A stretch of 64,000 nucleotides of DNA from Xiphias gladius (Eukaryota; Chordata; Actinopteri; Istiophoriformes; Xiphiidae), in contig NC_053406.1 in NCBI RefSeq assembly GCF_016859285.1, forward strand, positions 11,544,026 through 11,608,025, read 5' to 3'. The position numbers and the translations under genes are program-made. Every line of letters begins with the position of its first letter. Position 1 is the first letter of the stretch. The notes below the pieces were generated by a model that had not been told where the DNA came from, ran no database searches, and worked only from the letters and a program-made list of their open reading frames with translations. Shown here one piece after another: positions 16,007-29,256 of this stretch.

Positions 16007-17071
16007 ATCATTTTCTTTATTGAAGAAAATGGAATTTTATGGCTCAGTAATAGATGGAAATCACTTTTTTTGCAGGAGATTTGCAGAAATTTGCTGATTA
16101 TCCTCAATAAATTACCAATTGCTGTAATATACGACATTTTTGCATAATAAATTTATTATTCACTAGGAAGGCTGGATTACCAACCAGGGAAAGCACGCAA
16201 CTGCCCCGGGTCCCCAGATGCCCGGGGTCCCAGAAGCCCTAGTTTTACTCCATATCAGCTGAGAAATTTTCACCATTAAAGACCAATATCTACTAAGACA
16301 ATTCATTAATTTCCTAACCTCTGTCTTTTTGCCTCTTTCTTTTAGAGCAAACCTGTGCTGAACTCTAATGTTTATCCATTACTTTAAGCTAATAGTGTAG
16401 GCTTCTCTAAAATACTTTTTGCGCTCTCTCAATCACAATTTGTGGGGTTATGGCTAACTTAATATACGGATTTTTCAAAATAAAGTCGTAATTTCTATAT
16501 TCTTTTTTTCTCAAATTAGTTGAGCCACTCTACAATCTTTCCACATACCCCCCTGGGAACTGCAGTATACAGAGTATAGGCCTAAGCTAGCCTGGTTCCA
16601 GACCTCTGAATCTGAGACCACACCAGACTTTTTAAACTGTTATCCTACTTCTTAACTTTAACAGTTTACCCATTTCCATGATCGGCATTCTGCCACATCT
16701 CTCCAGTCACCTGTCACTAGGAATAAAGTTCTCTCCCACAAGTAGAAAATCCAAAGGAAACAGATTAAGGTTCAAAAAGATGGAGCATCCTGAAACCCAA
16801 ACTGGCCAGAGCACAAAGCCCTCTGATGTTCCTCAACCCTCCACTGCAGGGTGATTGAAGATCAGCGCAACAAACGAAGGGAGAGGGGTACAGTGAGACC
16901 AAATACTGTATCAGGGAAACACTTTACAACCCCTCATTCTGAACTGTGATTGAAAAAAAAACAGTTGTGGAGCATGTGTTAATGTACTTTAATTGCAGTA
17001 CAACATGCTGCCTCCAGTGTCACTGACCGAGTGGGATTTGGCCTCTGTGTTTGTGTGGACATCTCTGCCTG

Positions 17072-17073
<2 letters not shown>

Positions 17074-17167
<94 letters not shown>
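17074..17167. repeat. Long (GT)n microsatellite
   Basis: About 46 GT units, the longest pure dinucleotide run in the window; likely highly polymorphic and capable of Z-DNA. Confidence 0.97.
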
Positions 17168-17169
<2 letters not shown>

Positions 17170-17992
17170 TTAGTGAATATGAGAAGCAGGTACAGAAGCA
17201 ATTGATTCCACAGTGTTGGATGACAGTGACACAAAAACAGAAATATAAGCTGTAAAGTGGTATTAGTTCCTAAGAGTGTGTCCAGTTTGATTTAATTAGC
17301 TGGTACTTATTGCATTCTTTGTTGGCGATGTAATATAACTGACAGTTGGCGCGGCAGGCAGTCTGGACTGAATCCAGGTGCATCTCTTTGAGTGTGTGTG
17401 TGGTCCTAGACTCTGGGACCTGCCTCTTCCCGTCTGTCACTGTGTTTCAAACTTGCAGTATCACAAAATTCACTCCTATCATACCATCCCTGAACATCAG
17501 GGGTGTGTTGCTCATTTGTAAAATTACACGTGTAGGATGTGTGTTAAACGAAGTTTTTCGTTGAAAGACAAAGGTTTGGTTTGTTAAGTATTATACGAGA
17601 CAGCTACTCCCCATACTATGAACAAACTATGTGGTATTTCCTCACAGGTACTACTCATACGGTGACTCATTTGGTCCAGAGCAGTAAGAGGAGGAAGAAA
17701 TACATTCAGATACTTGGCAAAATGTTTTGACTCCTAAAAGGATGCACCTTGTCCAGTTTTTCATTCATTATGGACAAGATGTCAGTCTGTAGCTGAGGTC
17801 TGGAGACTGTCAACTTTGGTGACAGCAGCCTGGCATCTTTGCTATTTTCAGGTGATGTCATGTTTATGGCTTCATAAATCATACAATTTGTCCCTTCAAG
17901 GCGAGAGAGAGGCAGCTGCCTCAAGTGGAAGAGTTTAGGTTCGGTATCTCAGGGTAGTTAAGGTTAGAAGCATGTAAGATTGAACAAGGTGC

Positions 17993-18225
17993 TATATGTA
18001 AACTTTTGCTATCGCTACATAGTCAACAGCAGCATTAACTGCTGTTGACGTACCAGTCTAGAAACATTTCGAGTTTAGCATCAAACTTTAGTCCTTTCCC
18101 CGCCAAGAGCAGTCTCCAGTGGTGGAAAGCAACGCCAATATTAACTCTTGTTTTGCTTCTATTTCTATCACTTCTTTTCTTCTACTGAAGTTAGCATGCT
18201 AACCAGCTAGCCCCGGCCCGTCCCA
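17993..18225 (-). repeat. MITE-like repeat, copy 1
   Basis: Its reverse strand matches the repeat at 38419-38670 over long stretches, including GGGGCTAGCTGGTTAGC, GAAGAAAAGAAGTGATAGA and GCGTTGCTTTCCAC. It starts TATATGTAAACTTTTGC, equivalent to the terminal repeat of the other copy; its far end is lost. An 11-bp hairpin (GTCAACAGCAG with CTGCTGTTGAC, 6-nt loop) lies at 18022-18049. Confidence 0.8.
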
Positions 18226-19079
18226 TCTCCTAATACAACTTTGCAATAGTGAGTCAGTGTAGCGTCCGGTCTGCCACACTAATTAAATAAATTAAATAAA
18301 TTGATAAATCAAGGTAATGACTTAGAAGCTCTGAAGAAGGCACACTGTCGCCCAAAGTGTCAGCTATGGAATTGAGTTTATGCCGACTAACAGTTATTCT
18401 AAAGGTCTGCGGCCTTCTTTGCAAGTCATTTTAGTTATCTTCTCCCTTAAGTTTGTCAAGAAGTTATAGAGCAGAGCTTCCCCAAAGTTTTGAGCACGTA
18501 AACTAAAAAGAAAGCATGGCTGTTCCTTGTTGAGGTCAGCTGCAGAGGCTTCCCAGCAGCATCAGTCTTGCGAATCCTCACTGTTCTGTGCATCAGTGGA
18601 AAGGGAAAGAGGGATGTATTTCAGCAAATGGAGCAGAGAGGAGAGTAGCTGAAAGTCAGGGGCCAATGGGCAGTGATTCAGTCACCACCGTCAAACCCAC
18701 AGACTGGAGGGTTTCATGGTTGAGGGATGAAATACTCAATGAAAACTATGTACCCTCTTGTGACATTTGTTTCTGACTAAATGCAACAGTTTAGTCAAAT
18801 TATTGAGAAAGGCTTTGTGGTCGGTGCATTTAAGTAAAATTAAGAGTCCCATCTCATGAAAAAATTGCCATTGACAAAAAAAAAAGTAGAGGAGGCCCTT
18901 CAGATACACCATCATGATGGATACATGAACAGATGTGCCATGTTGTAGTCTAATGAAATACTAGCCAAACCTGGCTCTAAACCTTTTTTATCCTAATAAG
19001 CTTAAAACTCAGTATGTTTAAGTGACGAAAAAAACAGATTGATAATGAGAGTTCCCAGATGGAAAATACTGTTTTGAAC

Positions 19080-19083
<4 letters not shown>

Positions 19084-19112
<29 letters not shown>
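19084..19112. repeat. (TC)n microsatellite
   Basis: Pure CT run of about 14 units. Confidence 0.95.
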
Positions 19113-19114
<2 letters not shown>

Positions 19115-20754
19115 ACGCTGCGTCCTCAGAGGAACTACATCTTGTTATGACAGACTACCTAATTTAGGGAGTACTACTTTAAGCTCTTTCTTGTTGCAGG
19201 CCATCTCTTGGTATTTAAAATCCAACTGAGCTCAAGTTGCCACTCCAGTTACGGCGGCCATAACTCCTGTTGAGAATGCTTTCAGTGGTAACACGCCTCA
19301 AATCTAAAAACTCCGCACTGTAACCTTATCGCCCTTATTTTTATCTTTGGTGAATGACGTTTTATACTCACATGGAATAATGGGCTGGGCTTTATCTTGT
19401 GACGATCAGGATGTGGTCTGTGAGCTCCCATGGACAAAAGCAAACACACACACAAATATGCCAGCGTAGATACATACACACACTGCCCCCAGATGTTTCT
19501 TGACATGGTCTGCTGTGACTCCAGTACATTTGTTTATCCGTGCATGCATAGTTTACTCTCCATGCCCTGCACAACAGACCTCTGAGCTTTTCCACTGGAA
19601 CTCTTTTCCAATCCCTTCTTTATAAGTTTTCTGAACCATCACAGAAACACAATGTTTAGGACAGAAATATTCATTAGGACACCAAAAATTGTGGTGATCG
19701 CTGTTTTTTCTTGTTCAATTAGAATGATAATGTGTCACTGATGGACACAGAAAGAGGAATGTTCATCACAGATTGCCAGGGCTTTGCCAAAAGATGCCAC
19801 TGTGCTTGTCACACGTCTTCTCTCTGGTAGGAAATGCCATCAGCGAACCAACACGTATTTTCATGTCTACACTATTAGACCTGCCATGGCAGCACATCCT
19901 TTCGTCTCTGCTGCTTGTTATTTTGCCGTGCAGTTATAAAAACAAGAATTTAAGCAAACAGCATTTCCTGAAGGAGAGGTCAGTCCCACCCGCTCTCTCA
20001 AACCAGCTGGACAATGGAGAGGTCAGTTTGACCTCTGAAGTGAATTTGTGACTGGAAGAAACTTCATCTCGCCTTCCACATAAATAAACGCGTGGGAAGC
20101 GAATTTTGGTCTGACTGCGACATAAGAAGAGTGTAATCACCCAACATACAGTAAATGAAAACACCTGTGTGGGCGGACTGTGGGTGTGTAGAGGCTTTAG
20201 CCCATCACTAATTTACTGACTTGTATGGTTTATTACAACTTGTTTTTGTTTGCTTTTTCTTATTTTAACCATCAGTTCTATTAGTTATGGTAAAATTGTA
20301 TTCACCAAAGTAACTGCTGAGAGTACAGTGACGTTAAAAAAATAGGCAACGTACAGTAAAAAAAAAAAAAATCAGATTGTAAACAAAACACCAGGTATAT
20401 CAAATTTATTTGGAAAAGTCCAACGGTAAAATGAATGCCCATACTTGCTGCTGAAAATGTTAAAAAGTCACTGAGGAATTGTTAGCAACATTACGGGCTC
20501 TGACCTCACTTTCACTTTTACCTCCAAATAAAGTGGAGGCCATTCTGGCAAATCTGTCAGCCTGTATGATTGTCTGACTGCTTGTGTTTGTGGTCCAGTC
20601 CGACCTATTTTTAACAGCATTGCTGTGTTTTGAGATGCTCGTTTTGATGAGTACAATGTTATTATAACAGATATGCACAAGGATATGAAATTTTTTTTTA
20701 ATAAATGTTGTAATAAAACAATAGTTATTGCCAAGGACGTTACGTGATCAACAG

Positions 20755-20995
20755 TGTTTGTTTGTTTGAGGGTTTGTTTGTTTGCTTGTTTGTTTGTCAG
20801 CTGGATTACAGATAAAACGACTGAACCGATTTGTACCAAACTTGTTTGAGGGATGGGGCATGGGCCAGGGAGAAACCCGTTAAATTTTGTGGCAGATCCA
20901 GATCATTTACTATTTTGTCCTCTGAAGTCTGGTGAATGTTGTTTGACATTGGCCTTGGTGGAGGTCTGCCCTCTACTGAGTGCATTTTCTATTTT
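20755..20995 (+). repeat. Widespread interspersed repeat with GTTT prefix
   Basis: A GTTTGTTTGTTT-type prefix is followed by GTCAGCTGGATTACAG, AAACTTGTTTGAGGGATGGG, GCATGGGCCAGG, TTAAATTTTGTGGCAGATCC and GGTGGAGGTCTGCCCTC. I recognise this word order as a repeat found across many animal genomes; the exact class is uncertain. Confidence 0.65.
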
Positions 20996-21551
20996 TTTTC
21001 TGTGTTTATTCTGGGCTGTTTTCACCACAGCAGGTCAGTGGTCCACCGTGATCACAGACAGTCCTTGAGTGTGACCTAACTCCAGGTCCAGTCCAAAGAG
21101 TTCCTGAGGAGTCCTACTGCAGATCTCATTTCGTCTTCAGTTAAAGATCAATTCCAGAAGAAAGTTCTCTTCAGTAAGCGTACTCATTTGCAGATTTTCA
21201 TCACCAACAGTGCCGAGGGGAGATTTCTACTATTAAAACCATATCAAAAACAACTGCTGTCCTTGCTTTTCTTTTGTAATCTCTCCTGCTTGCAGTCACT
21301 TCCGTGCTCCTATAGGTGAGAGTTCTGAAAACAGCTGCTCTGGGTCACATGCTTTGTCAGATTGTTAACACATAATGAGTCCAAACACTCTAGTAAACAT
21401 CAAAGACCATCCTTTTTCAGTCAGTGCAGTGTCCCTTCTGTTGTTGCTTTGAACGCATATAGTGCTGGTGTGAGGAGATGGAGCATTTCGTGGAGGAGGT
21501 GTAAACATTATATCTTGCACAGAGAATACACATGCAAATGCGCACAATACA

Positions 21552-21554
<3 letters not shown>

Positions 21555-21615
<61 letters not shown>
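21555..21615. repeat. (AT)n microsatellite
   Basis: About 30 pure AT units. Confidence 0.97.
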
Positions 21616-21618
<3 letters not shown>

Positions 21619-21727
21619 CCAAGGCCGTGGCATGTCTGAAAAGAACCCTTTGATGGTGCGGCCCTCACTCCTCATTTGCCATTTGAGTTGGCATTGGCAG
21701 AGTTCTCCTGAGGTCCCCTGGTCCCGA

Positions 21728-21751
21728 ACACACACACAATCACACACACAA

Positions 21752-21816
<65 letters not shown>
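21728..21816. repeat. (CA)n microsatellite
   Basis: CA run, pure from 21753, with CAAT interruptions at its left end. Confidence 0.96.
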
Positions 21817-21819
<3 letters not shown>

Positions 21820-24225
21820 CCCTGAAAGCTTCATGGAGCCTGCAGGGAGTCAAACTGCTCTCACCTGTTGTCTCTGGCAGCCTAAGAGGAGACGATTAGC
21901 GCCCAGCACTGACAATGTGCTCTTTGTTCCCCTCTTTCTCTCACTCTCCCTCTCTGCCATCTCATACTCGCAGTCTGTCGCTTCTGCCACTGCTCACTTT
22001 CTCCCCCTGCCCGGCCTTCTGTCTTCCTCTGCCTCTGCTTCTCAGTGTCTCTCTGTCACTCTTTGTCTATGTGTCCATCTAGATCGCTTACTATTTCTGT
22101 CTCCCTCCCTCTTCCTTTCGCTCTCTCTGTTTCAATCCATCTCTAATGCCCTTGTGGCCATGGGAGCAGTGTGTGGAAAACAGTTGAGCACTTTATCACA
22201 GATCATCGAAGTAATCCCTTGCAAATACGCTTTGTGATGGCGCTGCGCACATGTGCTGTCCTGCAGAGGTCTCATTGCTGGTCCAATCCCAATGACTGAA
22301 GCCAGGCTGAACTCATTTTGCCTTGCAGTGTTATCAAGACTTGGAGGTCAAATGTTTTAAACATTAGTATTGACATACAGTATAAGAAATGTGCGGTTCG
22401 CAGCACATGTTCCACTCTGAATGCATTAGCATGTATTAGTGAGGCCCGGTCATCCTTGACTGGCATCTGCGGGTGAGAGGGTGTAACAGAGCGCTGCGAG
22501 TGTCCCTCACGCCAGGAAGAGCACAGAGGCTGCTGACATTTCCCCAGGCTGGGTCACAGATGTACAGCTGTATAATGTGGCCTTTATGCCCAGAGGGAAA
22601 GACCTCTGTGAGATCTCAGTGAGTCAAGCCAGCGTTCCTCTGTACATTGAAAACATAGTGGACAGCGCTGAAGGGCAAGGCGAGGTGAAGAGAGGAAGGG
22701 TGTGTTTGTCAGATCAGTATCAGCCACACTTAAATATGGAAATAAAATTTTAAGAGTCTCCGTGGTTTCAGGTTTATTCAGTGGTGCTAAAGGAAAGAAA
22801 AATCGGTAACACAGCCTGTGATTTACTATGTCATGTTGTTGTATGAATCAGGCACTAATAAAATAATTACCTGTTCCTACTGGTACTTGAATGTAGGCAC
22901 AGAGGAAGAAAACAAGACTGACAGTAACAAGTGAGTAACAACTGGACATTTTAGACTTAAGAAGAAATCATCAATCATGATCATTTTTGGAAAAGCTGCT
23001 TGTTTACTTCTCCATCCTACCTGTTTTGAGCTACTGCAGTGCTGGACAGACATGCTTGCTAGGAGCAAATGTTCATAACCATAGACCCATTTCTCGACTT
23101 ATCCTTATTCCAAATCATACAGTGGAGAGAAGAATGTATTAATAAGTTGATGAAGTGAGGGTGTAGCTGCCTGCTGACAGCACACCTGTAAAATTGGAAC
23201 ACCTCTATTTTATATTTTATTTTCTCCAACACACCACAACAGTGTTAAAAAGTAAAATGCCAATGTGTATTTTACATTACACCGCAAGAATCAGGTATGT
23301 AGGCTGTAATATAATGTGTCTCTGCTCCCCTTTTTACTCTTTAATTACACAATAAGAATAAGGTTGTTTACACCATTTGTCCCAAATTTCAGTTTTGTTT
23401 CCGTTACTTACAGTAGTTACTCATTTACTAGTGCTGTCAGTATTGGGAAGGATTTACAAATATACCTATAAGTAAAATATAAATATACCTTTTTTTCCTT
23501 TCATATTCATGTTTTCTTCCACTATACCTCCATTTAACTACCAGTAGAAACAGGTTGCTTGTAGGTTGTTTTATAAAGTGTTACCAAAAAATCCACTCTT
23601 AAGTACTTAAATATCATTAAAAACTATTAGGAACAAACCTTACATTTTTGATTCCATTTTGTTTGGTAGTGTATTTTTATAATTTCCGTGTATAATAACT
23701 GGTCAAATGTAATGTGATATTTCCAGTGCAAATGCAATGGAGTTTAACAACAGAAGCTGCAACATCAATATAGATGAATTATCTGACAACTTAAGGGACA
23801 TTTGAAATAATCAGCAAAGAAAATTCATATGCACCTACTTTGGGAAATTTGCACTTGAAATTAAATGGTTGAAATACTGAACGAAGTTAAAGTGGCAGCT
23901 GAAATGAAAGGGTGAAAGAAGTTCCCATTTAGGTTTAAGCTTGGGTGAAGATAAAGTTAAAGTACTGAAAGGAGCTGAAAATACAGTGGAACTTTAAGAC
24001 CTGAGAGCAGTTGAAATGTGAGTCGGAGCACTGGTGAAATTTGACCCCGAAATGAAAATAGAATAAAATAAAATTTGTGCCTAAATTGTTTATGAATGTA
24101 CATGTGAATGTATATAACAACTATGAGGATAGATTTTCTGACAATGAAAGGGACATTTGAGCTAATGATGAGAACAGCCAGTCTGTGCTAGTTGTCTGTG
24201 TGGTCTGTTACAACTACACATCAAT

Positions 24226-24590
24226 TCAAGTCAAGTCAAGTCAATTTATTTATGTAGCCCAAAATCACACATTTGCCTCACAGAGCTTTATTATGTGTAC
24301 ATTATAGGACCCCCTCTCTCCTTAGACACTTAATTTGCATAAGGGAAAACTCGACAAAAAAAACTTTGCCTTAGGCCTCAGGCAGAGCAACAGAGGTGGA
24401 GTCTGTCTTCCAGGATTGAAAGACGTGCAATAAATGTTGAGTATACAGATTATGTACGATATCTATACAGAGTAATGATATGGAAAAGCAGAATTACAAT
24501 ATTAGGGGAACATACAAACATATAATGTATAGTAAATATCAAATGTAATATTAAGTGTAAAAAAAAAAGTTCTTCTCAACGTATACACGT
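24226..24590 (+). repeat. Dispersed repeat with CAAGT prefix, copy 1
   Basis: Begins with CAAGT pentamers, then AATTTATTTATGTAGCCCAA, AATCACACATTTGCCTCACA, GGAAAACTC, CAGGCAGAGCAACAGAGGTG, GACGTGCAATA and GGAAAAGCAGAATTACAA. This is a familiar teleost interspersed repeat. A shorter relative lies at 36490-36625. Confidence 0.7.
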
Positions 24591-27500
24591 ACCACTTGGC
24601 TTTGTGTATGAAGCTGGGAGCAGCAAAACACACAGACCAGTCAAACTTCAACTTGTTTATCTGTCTGTTAGCATAAGCTCCTTATCACACCTGCCTTAAA
24701 AGTGTTTCTGTTTGTCTGAGCAACTTACAGACATAACAGGCATTGCATGTACAATGCACACATAACTGAACAATGACTTCACTGTGCTTGGGAAGGGGAA
24801 GATAAAAACAGCGAATATGTACAATGTGCAGATACTCTAGACACATTTAACATTTATAGCCAGACCAAATTATTAATTACGTCAAGTTGAGTTATTTATG
24901 GATCACATTTAAAAACAACAAATCTTGACCCAAGTGCTTTAGTTAAAAACCCATTTAGAATATTAAACTGAAAATAAAAAAGATAAATGCATCGTATATA
25001 AAAATGCAGCTTCAGTCAACAGAAACACTTACTCAGCTAACTGCCCTCTTGTTTCTGTTGGCCCCTCTGAAACTGCAACACAGTGACTCAGTTCAAGTTG
25101 GCACTGGCGAGCAGCTGGAGCACAAACACTACCTGTCAGCTGCTGGAGGCTCGAATCGTCCTGCTGTGGTGCCGTCTCCCGCAAAAGGCAGTGGCAAGTC
25201 TGAGTCTCAGCCCCGGGCTGTGGTTCATCAGCCCTGAAACTGACAACATGGCATAAAATGTGAAGTAATCCATAATGTCCCGTGCTGGGATGTCATTCTA
25301 GCTGCCTTTTTAAACTCCACAGTTGGCTGTAATGAGCCCAGTATGCGAGCCCAAACTCTCTGTGGTTCTTTTTTGCCATCCATTGATGTTAGAACACATT
25401 AGGAGATGACAGGAGAAGCTCGGCTCTTTCAGCTGGCTGCAGGGAGCATTGGCAAGTACCGCAGAAGATACAGACCTGCCACCACTGTGACTAATACATG
25501 AAAATTAAGTTCAAAATCAGTCATGTGTTCCTTGAAATGAAACCTGTCTCAGGGCTGCAGGACTATGGGAGTCTCAGACTCTTGCGGGTGCAGGTACAGT
25601 AGGCGTCCTGAATATTGAAAGACATCCACAGGGTTCCTTGAAGGTGCTGCTAAAAAGCACCTGTAGAATTTGGTTTTCACAGTAAAATACCTGAAGGCGG
25701 AGGCCACTCAATACTGCTAAATCTTTGAAGAGGACTGTCAAACTACACACAGTTACAGTATGTGTCTGCTACACAATGTGAGTATAAAGACACATTATGC
25801 TGTAAACTGACATGGAAGAATTCAAGTGTAAATGGTATTTTAGAATCTTTATTTTAATATAATTTAAGTCTACTTCAGGGCTATAAGATTAAAACCACTG
25901 TGTTTAAAATTTGCAAATTTCTTACTGACAAAAGAAAAACAATTCACAACGTAGTTGCTACCTAGCACACTAGATTTACTTTCTGACAGTTTATCTGATC
26001 TCATTACGAGCGTGCCCTCGAGAATTCCCACAATGGAACAAAAAACGTTGTTTCAGTACCATGTACGCTATGTTTTGTTTCAAACCTTACAAAAGCACAA
26101 CATTGCACCTGTCAGTGTATTTACTGCTTACTATAGAGAAGAGCTGAAACGTTTAGTTAATTAATCCATTAGTCAGTAGACAGAAAATTAATCAGCTATG
26201 TTGATAGTCAATTAATCGTTTCAATAATTTTTCAAGCCAAAATGCTTGAAATACATTTGTTAGTTCCAGTTTTTCAAATGTTAGGACTGGCTTTTTTCTA
26301 TGATATAAATGTCAATAATTTAAACATCTTTGAACAGTTGATATACGAAAAACAAGCAACCTAAAGATGCTTCCATAGGCTCTGTGAAGTTGTTATGATA
26401 TCGGTTTTTGTTTTTTGTTTTTTACATTTTACAGATTAAACGATTATATAATTCATCAACTAAATAATCTGCAGAGTCACTGATTGTGATAGTTCTTGTG
26501 GTCCTACTACAGAGTAAACTACTGAGTGTTTGTTATATAGTGAATTAATTATGAACGAGTGCTTTCTGACTCCTTTTTCATGGATCCAACTCAGGAACAC
26601 TGACGTATTAAGCCTGAAACCAAAATATAAACTGCACCAGTTTTTACGGCAATACCACTAGATGCAGTACTATCATACTTATACATAATGGCTTTAAATC
26701 ATTATTATTCCACATGATCCACCAGAAATGTTTCTCTGCACAAACTACAGTCATGTTCGTAGGAAGTTTAGCCTGGCTGAGTACCGTTAAATGCTCATTT
26801 CTGCTGTCGCCTACAGGCTGCATTGCACAGCGTTTGTCAGTCAACATCAGTTGTCTCACATCGTTTAGACCGAAGCCACGTCGGCCGTCGTCAATTAGGC
26901 CTATTGGTCAGTACTGCGTCTCTATATCTAGTGTTTGTGGGATAGACTGTAGGGTGAAGACAGCAGCGTAGAGGCAGTAGCAGCTCAGACCTGCTCAGTA
27001 ACAAACACTGCCCCAGTGAGCTATTAGGAATACAGCCGTCGCCGTGCTTTAGGGCTTCACTGATGGGCCATGACAGATTGAGTCCCCCCTACGGATTGGG
27101 GCCTCTCTGCTCTCAGACACGCTGGAGCTTTATTAGACTTCAGTATGCCTCCCTGTGGAACAATGTCGCCCAACGTGACCTGGACCAATCAGGCCCCCAA
27201 TTTGCCGAGAGCCTCCCAGCCATGGGCCACGGCTCTCTCTGGTCGGGGGGAAAACGGTTCAGACACGTGCTGTAAATCAACAGGCCAGAGCACTGGGACA
27301 CCCAAGGAAGCTAAACCTCCCCTGTCGGTGAAAATGCTCCATAACTCACGTCTGCTTAACCCGGAGAGAAACGAGGGTTGATCTGAAGGAGAGGGAGGGC
27401 TCAACTCCTGGACGAAAATCTTCAGGCAAACTAAAACACATACCTATTAGAAATTATAAATTATACCTTATATGCACTAACTGGGTGTTTTATGACCCAG

Positions 27501-28589
27501 ACCTCTTCCCCACAATGAAAAAAATGAAAAATGTTGCTTTCAGAATACATGGCTATCTATCAGCAATAGGAGTTTTTTTTCTCAATCAGTCCAACATCTA
27601 TGATAGATGAAGCATTGTTATTAACAGGATTTATGTGGAGACGTGAGCGCAATCAATATTTTAGCTTATCCCCCATCCTGCTGTTGAGACGGAGAGAGTT
27701 TGTCATGCTGGCTGGAGCTTTACAGAATCAAGAACACAGTAAAATACATTATTGAATGCTGACAGACTAAGCCCTTGCTTATTAATGCCCTCCACAGTGG
27801 CAGCTCTCCCAAAATCATGTCACCACACTGACATGTTGAGACAACATATGTAGAGAGTGGAAGAATGTATTTATCTGTATGCTGTGGGGGAGATCTCAGT
27901 GCACATATTTCATTGCTCTGGCCTGAGTTCTCAGAGTCAGTTTTAGTGAATATCAACAACTTTGTTTCAAAGTCATAAGTCAGAAAATTAAGAAATTAAA
28001 TTGTTGGTTTGGCCTGCACCTGCAACAAAGATGAGGAGGCCCAGGGGCATAGGCAAGTAGGAAAGCATCCTAGCATGCACAGGGGCGACAGACTATTTGA
28101 CATACAGTAAGTCAGGTATTGCAGATAGTGTTTCTGCTCTGATAATGGTAAAATTTTGTTTTTCAAGTTGCTTCCACACTGATGTGTAATTAGTGAGGAG
28201 ATACAGTTAATTATTCTGAGTGAGACTGTGAATGTTGTGTACAACTGTTGACATTCTCCCCCATCTACAAGCTTTGGTATAACTGCGATTCATGAAAATG
28301 CACCTCAAGACAAATATGTCTATCTACCTGCAAACCCTGTGTCAACACACAATGTTTTATCTGGAGTTTTACACAGTTAATACTTAATGCAGTCAGCAGT
28401 TAATGGAATACCATTCATTGTGACAAACAGAAATTTTGGCGCTAGAGGAAAAGTTAAGGGATCACCAAAGTGATCACAGGTCATCCTGACGGGAACACAA
28501 ATGTCTGTACAAAATTTTCTGGCAACTCATCCAATACCTGTTGAGATAATTCAGTCTGGGCCAAAGCAGAGGAACAATTGACTTACCAA
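24591..28589. other. Gene-poor DNA
   Basis: No gene recognised. It contains a MITE-like repeat at 26120-26485. The strip 26870-27400 is less AT-rich and has overlapping short frames on both strands, but none resembles a known protein. Confidence 0.5.
26120..26485. repeat. MITE-like repeat with ATTAAT ends
   Basis: Left part AGCTGAAACGTTTAGTTAAT, CAGAAAATTAATCAGC and TTTTTCAAGCCAAAATGC; right part TTTTACAGATTAAACGATTA. I recognise this arrangement as a common teleost non-autonomous repeat. The short open frame at 25955-26164 runs into its left end. Confidence 0.65.
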
Positions 28590-28760
28590 ATACACTTTCT
28601 TTGCTTCCCTCCTAAGAGTTAGATGAGAGCAACATTACCACTCTCATATCTGTATGCTAAATATAATATAAGGCCAACGGCCAGTTAGCTTAGCTTAGCA
28701 TAAATACTGGAAACAGCTCTTGGCAACAAAGCAAATTAGTGCATTTCTCACTAAGTTGAA
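28590..28760 (+). repeat. Fold-back repeat family, copy A (left arm)
   Basis: Contains GAGTTAGATGAGAG, CACTCTCATATCTGTATG, CAGTTAGCTTAGCTTAGCAT and ACTGGAAACAGC. Shared with the copies at 41178, 45713, 46835, 58519 and 63471; only the left arm is evident. Confidence 0.75.
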
Positions 28761-29208
28761 CTTTGGTACTGAGTAATTACATAAGCAAAACAACAACAAA
28801 AAAAATATAACTAAAGAGAAAAAACTGGTCGGAAAGTCATGTATACATTTGTGTACACAGCCCTCCCTACTAAATAGACAACATAAAATTCCTTACAAGT
28901 CTCGCTGGAAACACTAACAGCTTTGTCTGTTTTATTCTTCTTCCCTGCCTTCTTTGCTGACCGTATCTCTTACTCCTCCACATCTCATATTCATTCAAGG
29001 TTTTCTTTCATGCCCGCTGCACTGAGGAGGTTGTTATGAGTCAGAGTTACCAGCTCAAAACCAGTGTTTTAGATCTTTATTATCTCTGAGATCAGTTTTC
29101 TGGTGTACAGTTTGGCATAGGGGCACTTTATCTCACATCATCCTCCCTACAGTATATCTCCTAAACTCCCCCGTGCCTCAGTGTTAGATGAGGGCATGAG
29201 GTGACCCA

Positions 29209-29216
<8 letters not shown>

Positions 29217-29254
<38 letters not shown>
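29217..29254. repeat. (CA)n microsatellite
   Basis: Pure CA run of about 19 units. Confidence 0.95.

Positions 29255-29256
<2 letters not shown>

Larger units (their letters stand above)
12291..17992. other. grk7 3' region and gene-poor DNA
   Basis: Starts with the grk7 3' UTR. I found no AATAAA within about 1 kb of the stop; an ATTAAA occurs at 13958-13963. The rest holds CA/GT arrays (14644-14690, 15752-15801, 17074-17167), a dispersed repeat at 13500-13637 and a hairpin at 15966-16006. No gene recognised; ATP1B3, expected from the human order, is not seen. Confidence 0.5.
18226..24225. other. Gene-poor DNA with microsatellites
   Basis: Contains a TC run at 19084-19112, an ancient-looking repeat at 20755-20995, an AT run at 21555-21615, a CA run at 21728-21816 and a pyrimidine-rich strip at about 21930-22140. 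The 291-codon frame at 21362-22237 runs through these simple repeats and is not credible. No gene recognised. Confidence 0.5.

Noticed and set aside
21362..22237. 291-codon plus-strand open frame
   Set aside because: It runs through an AT array, a CA array and a pyrimidine-rich strip, giving IYIYIY, THTHTH and SLSLS runs; no domain.
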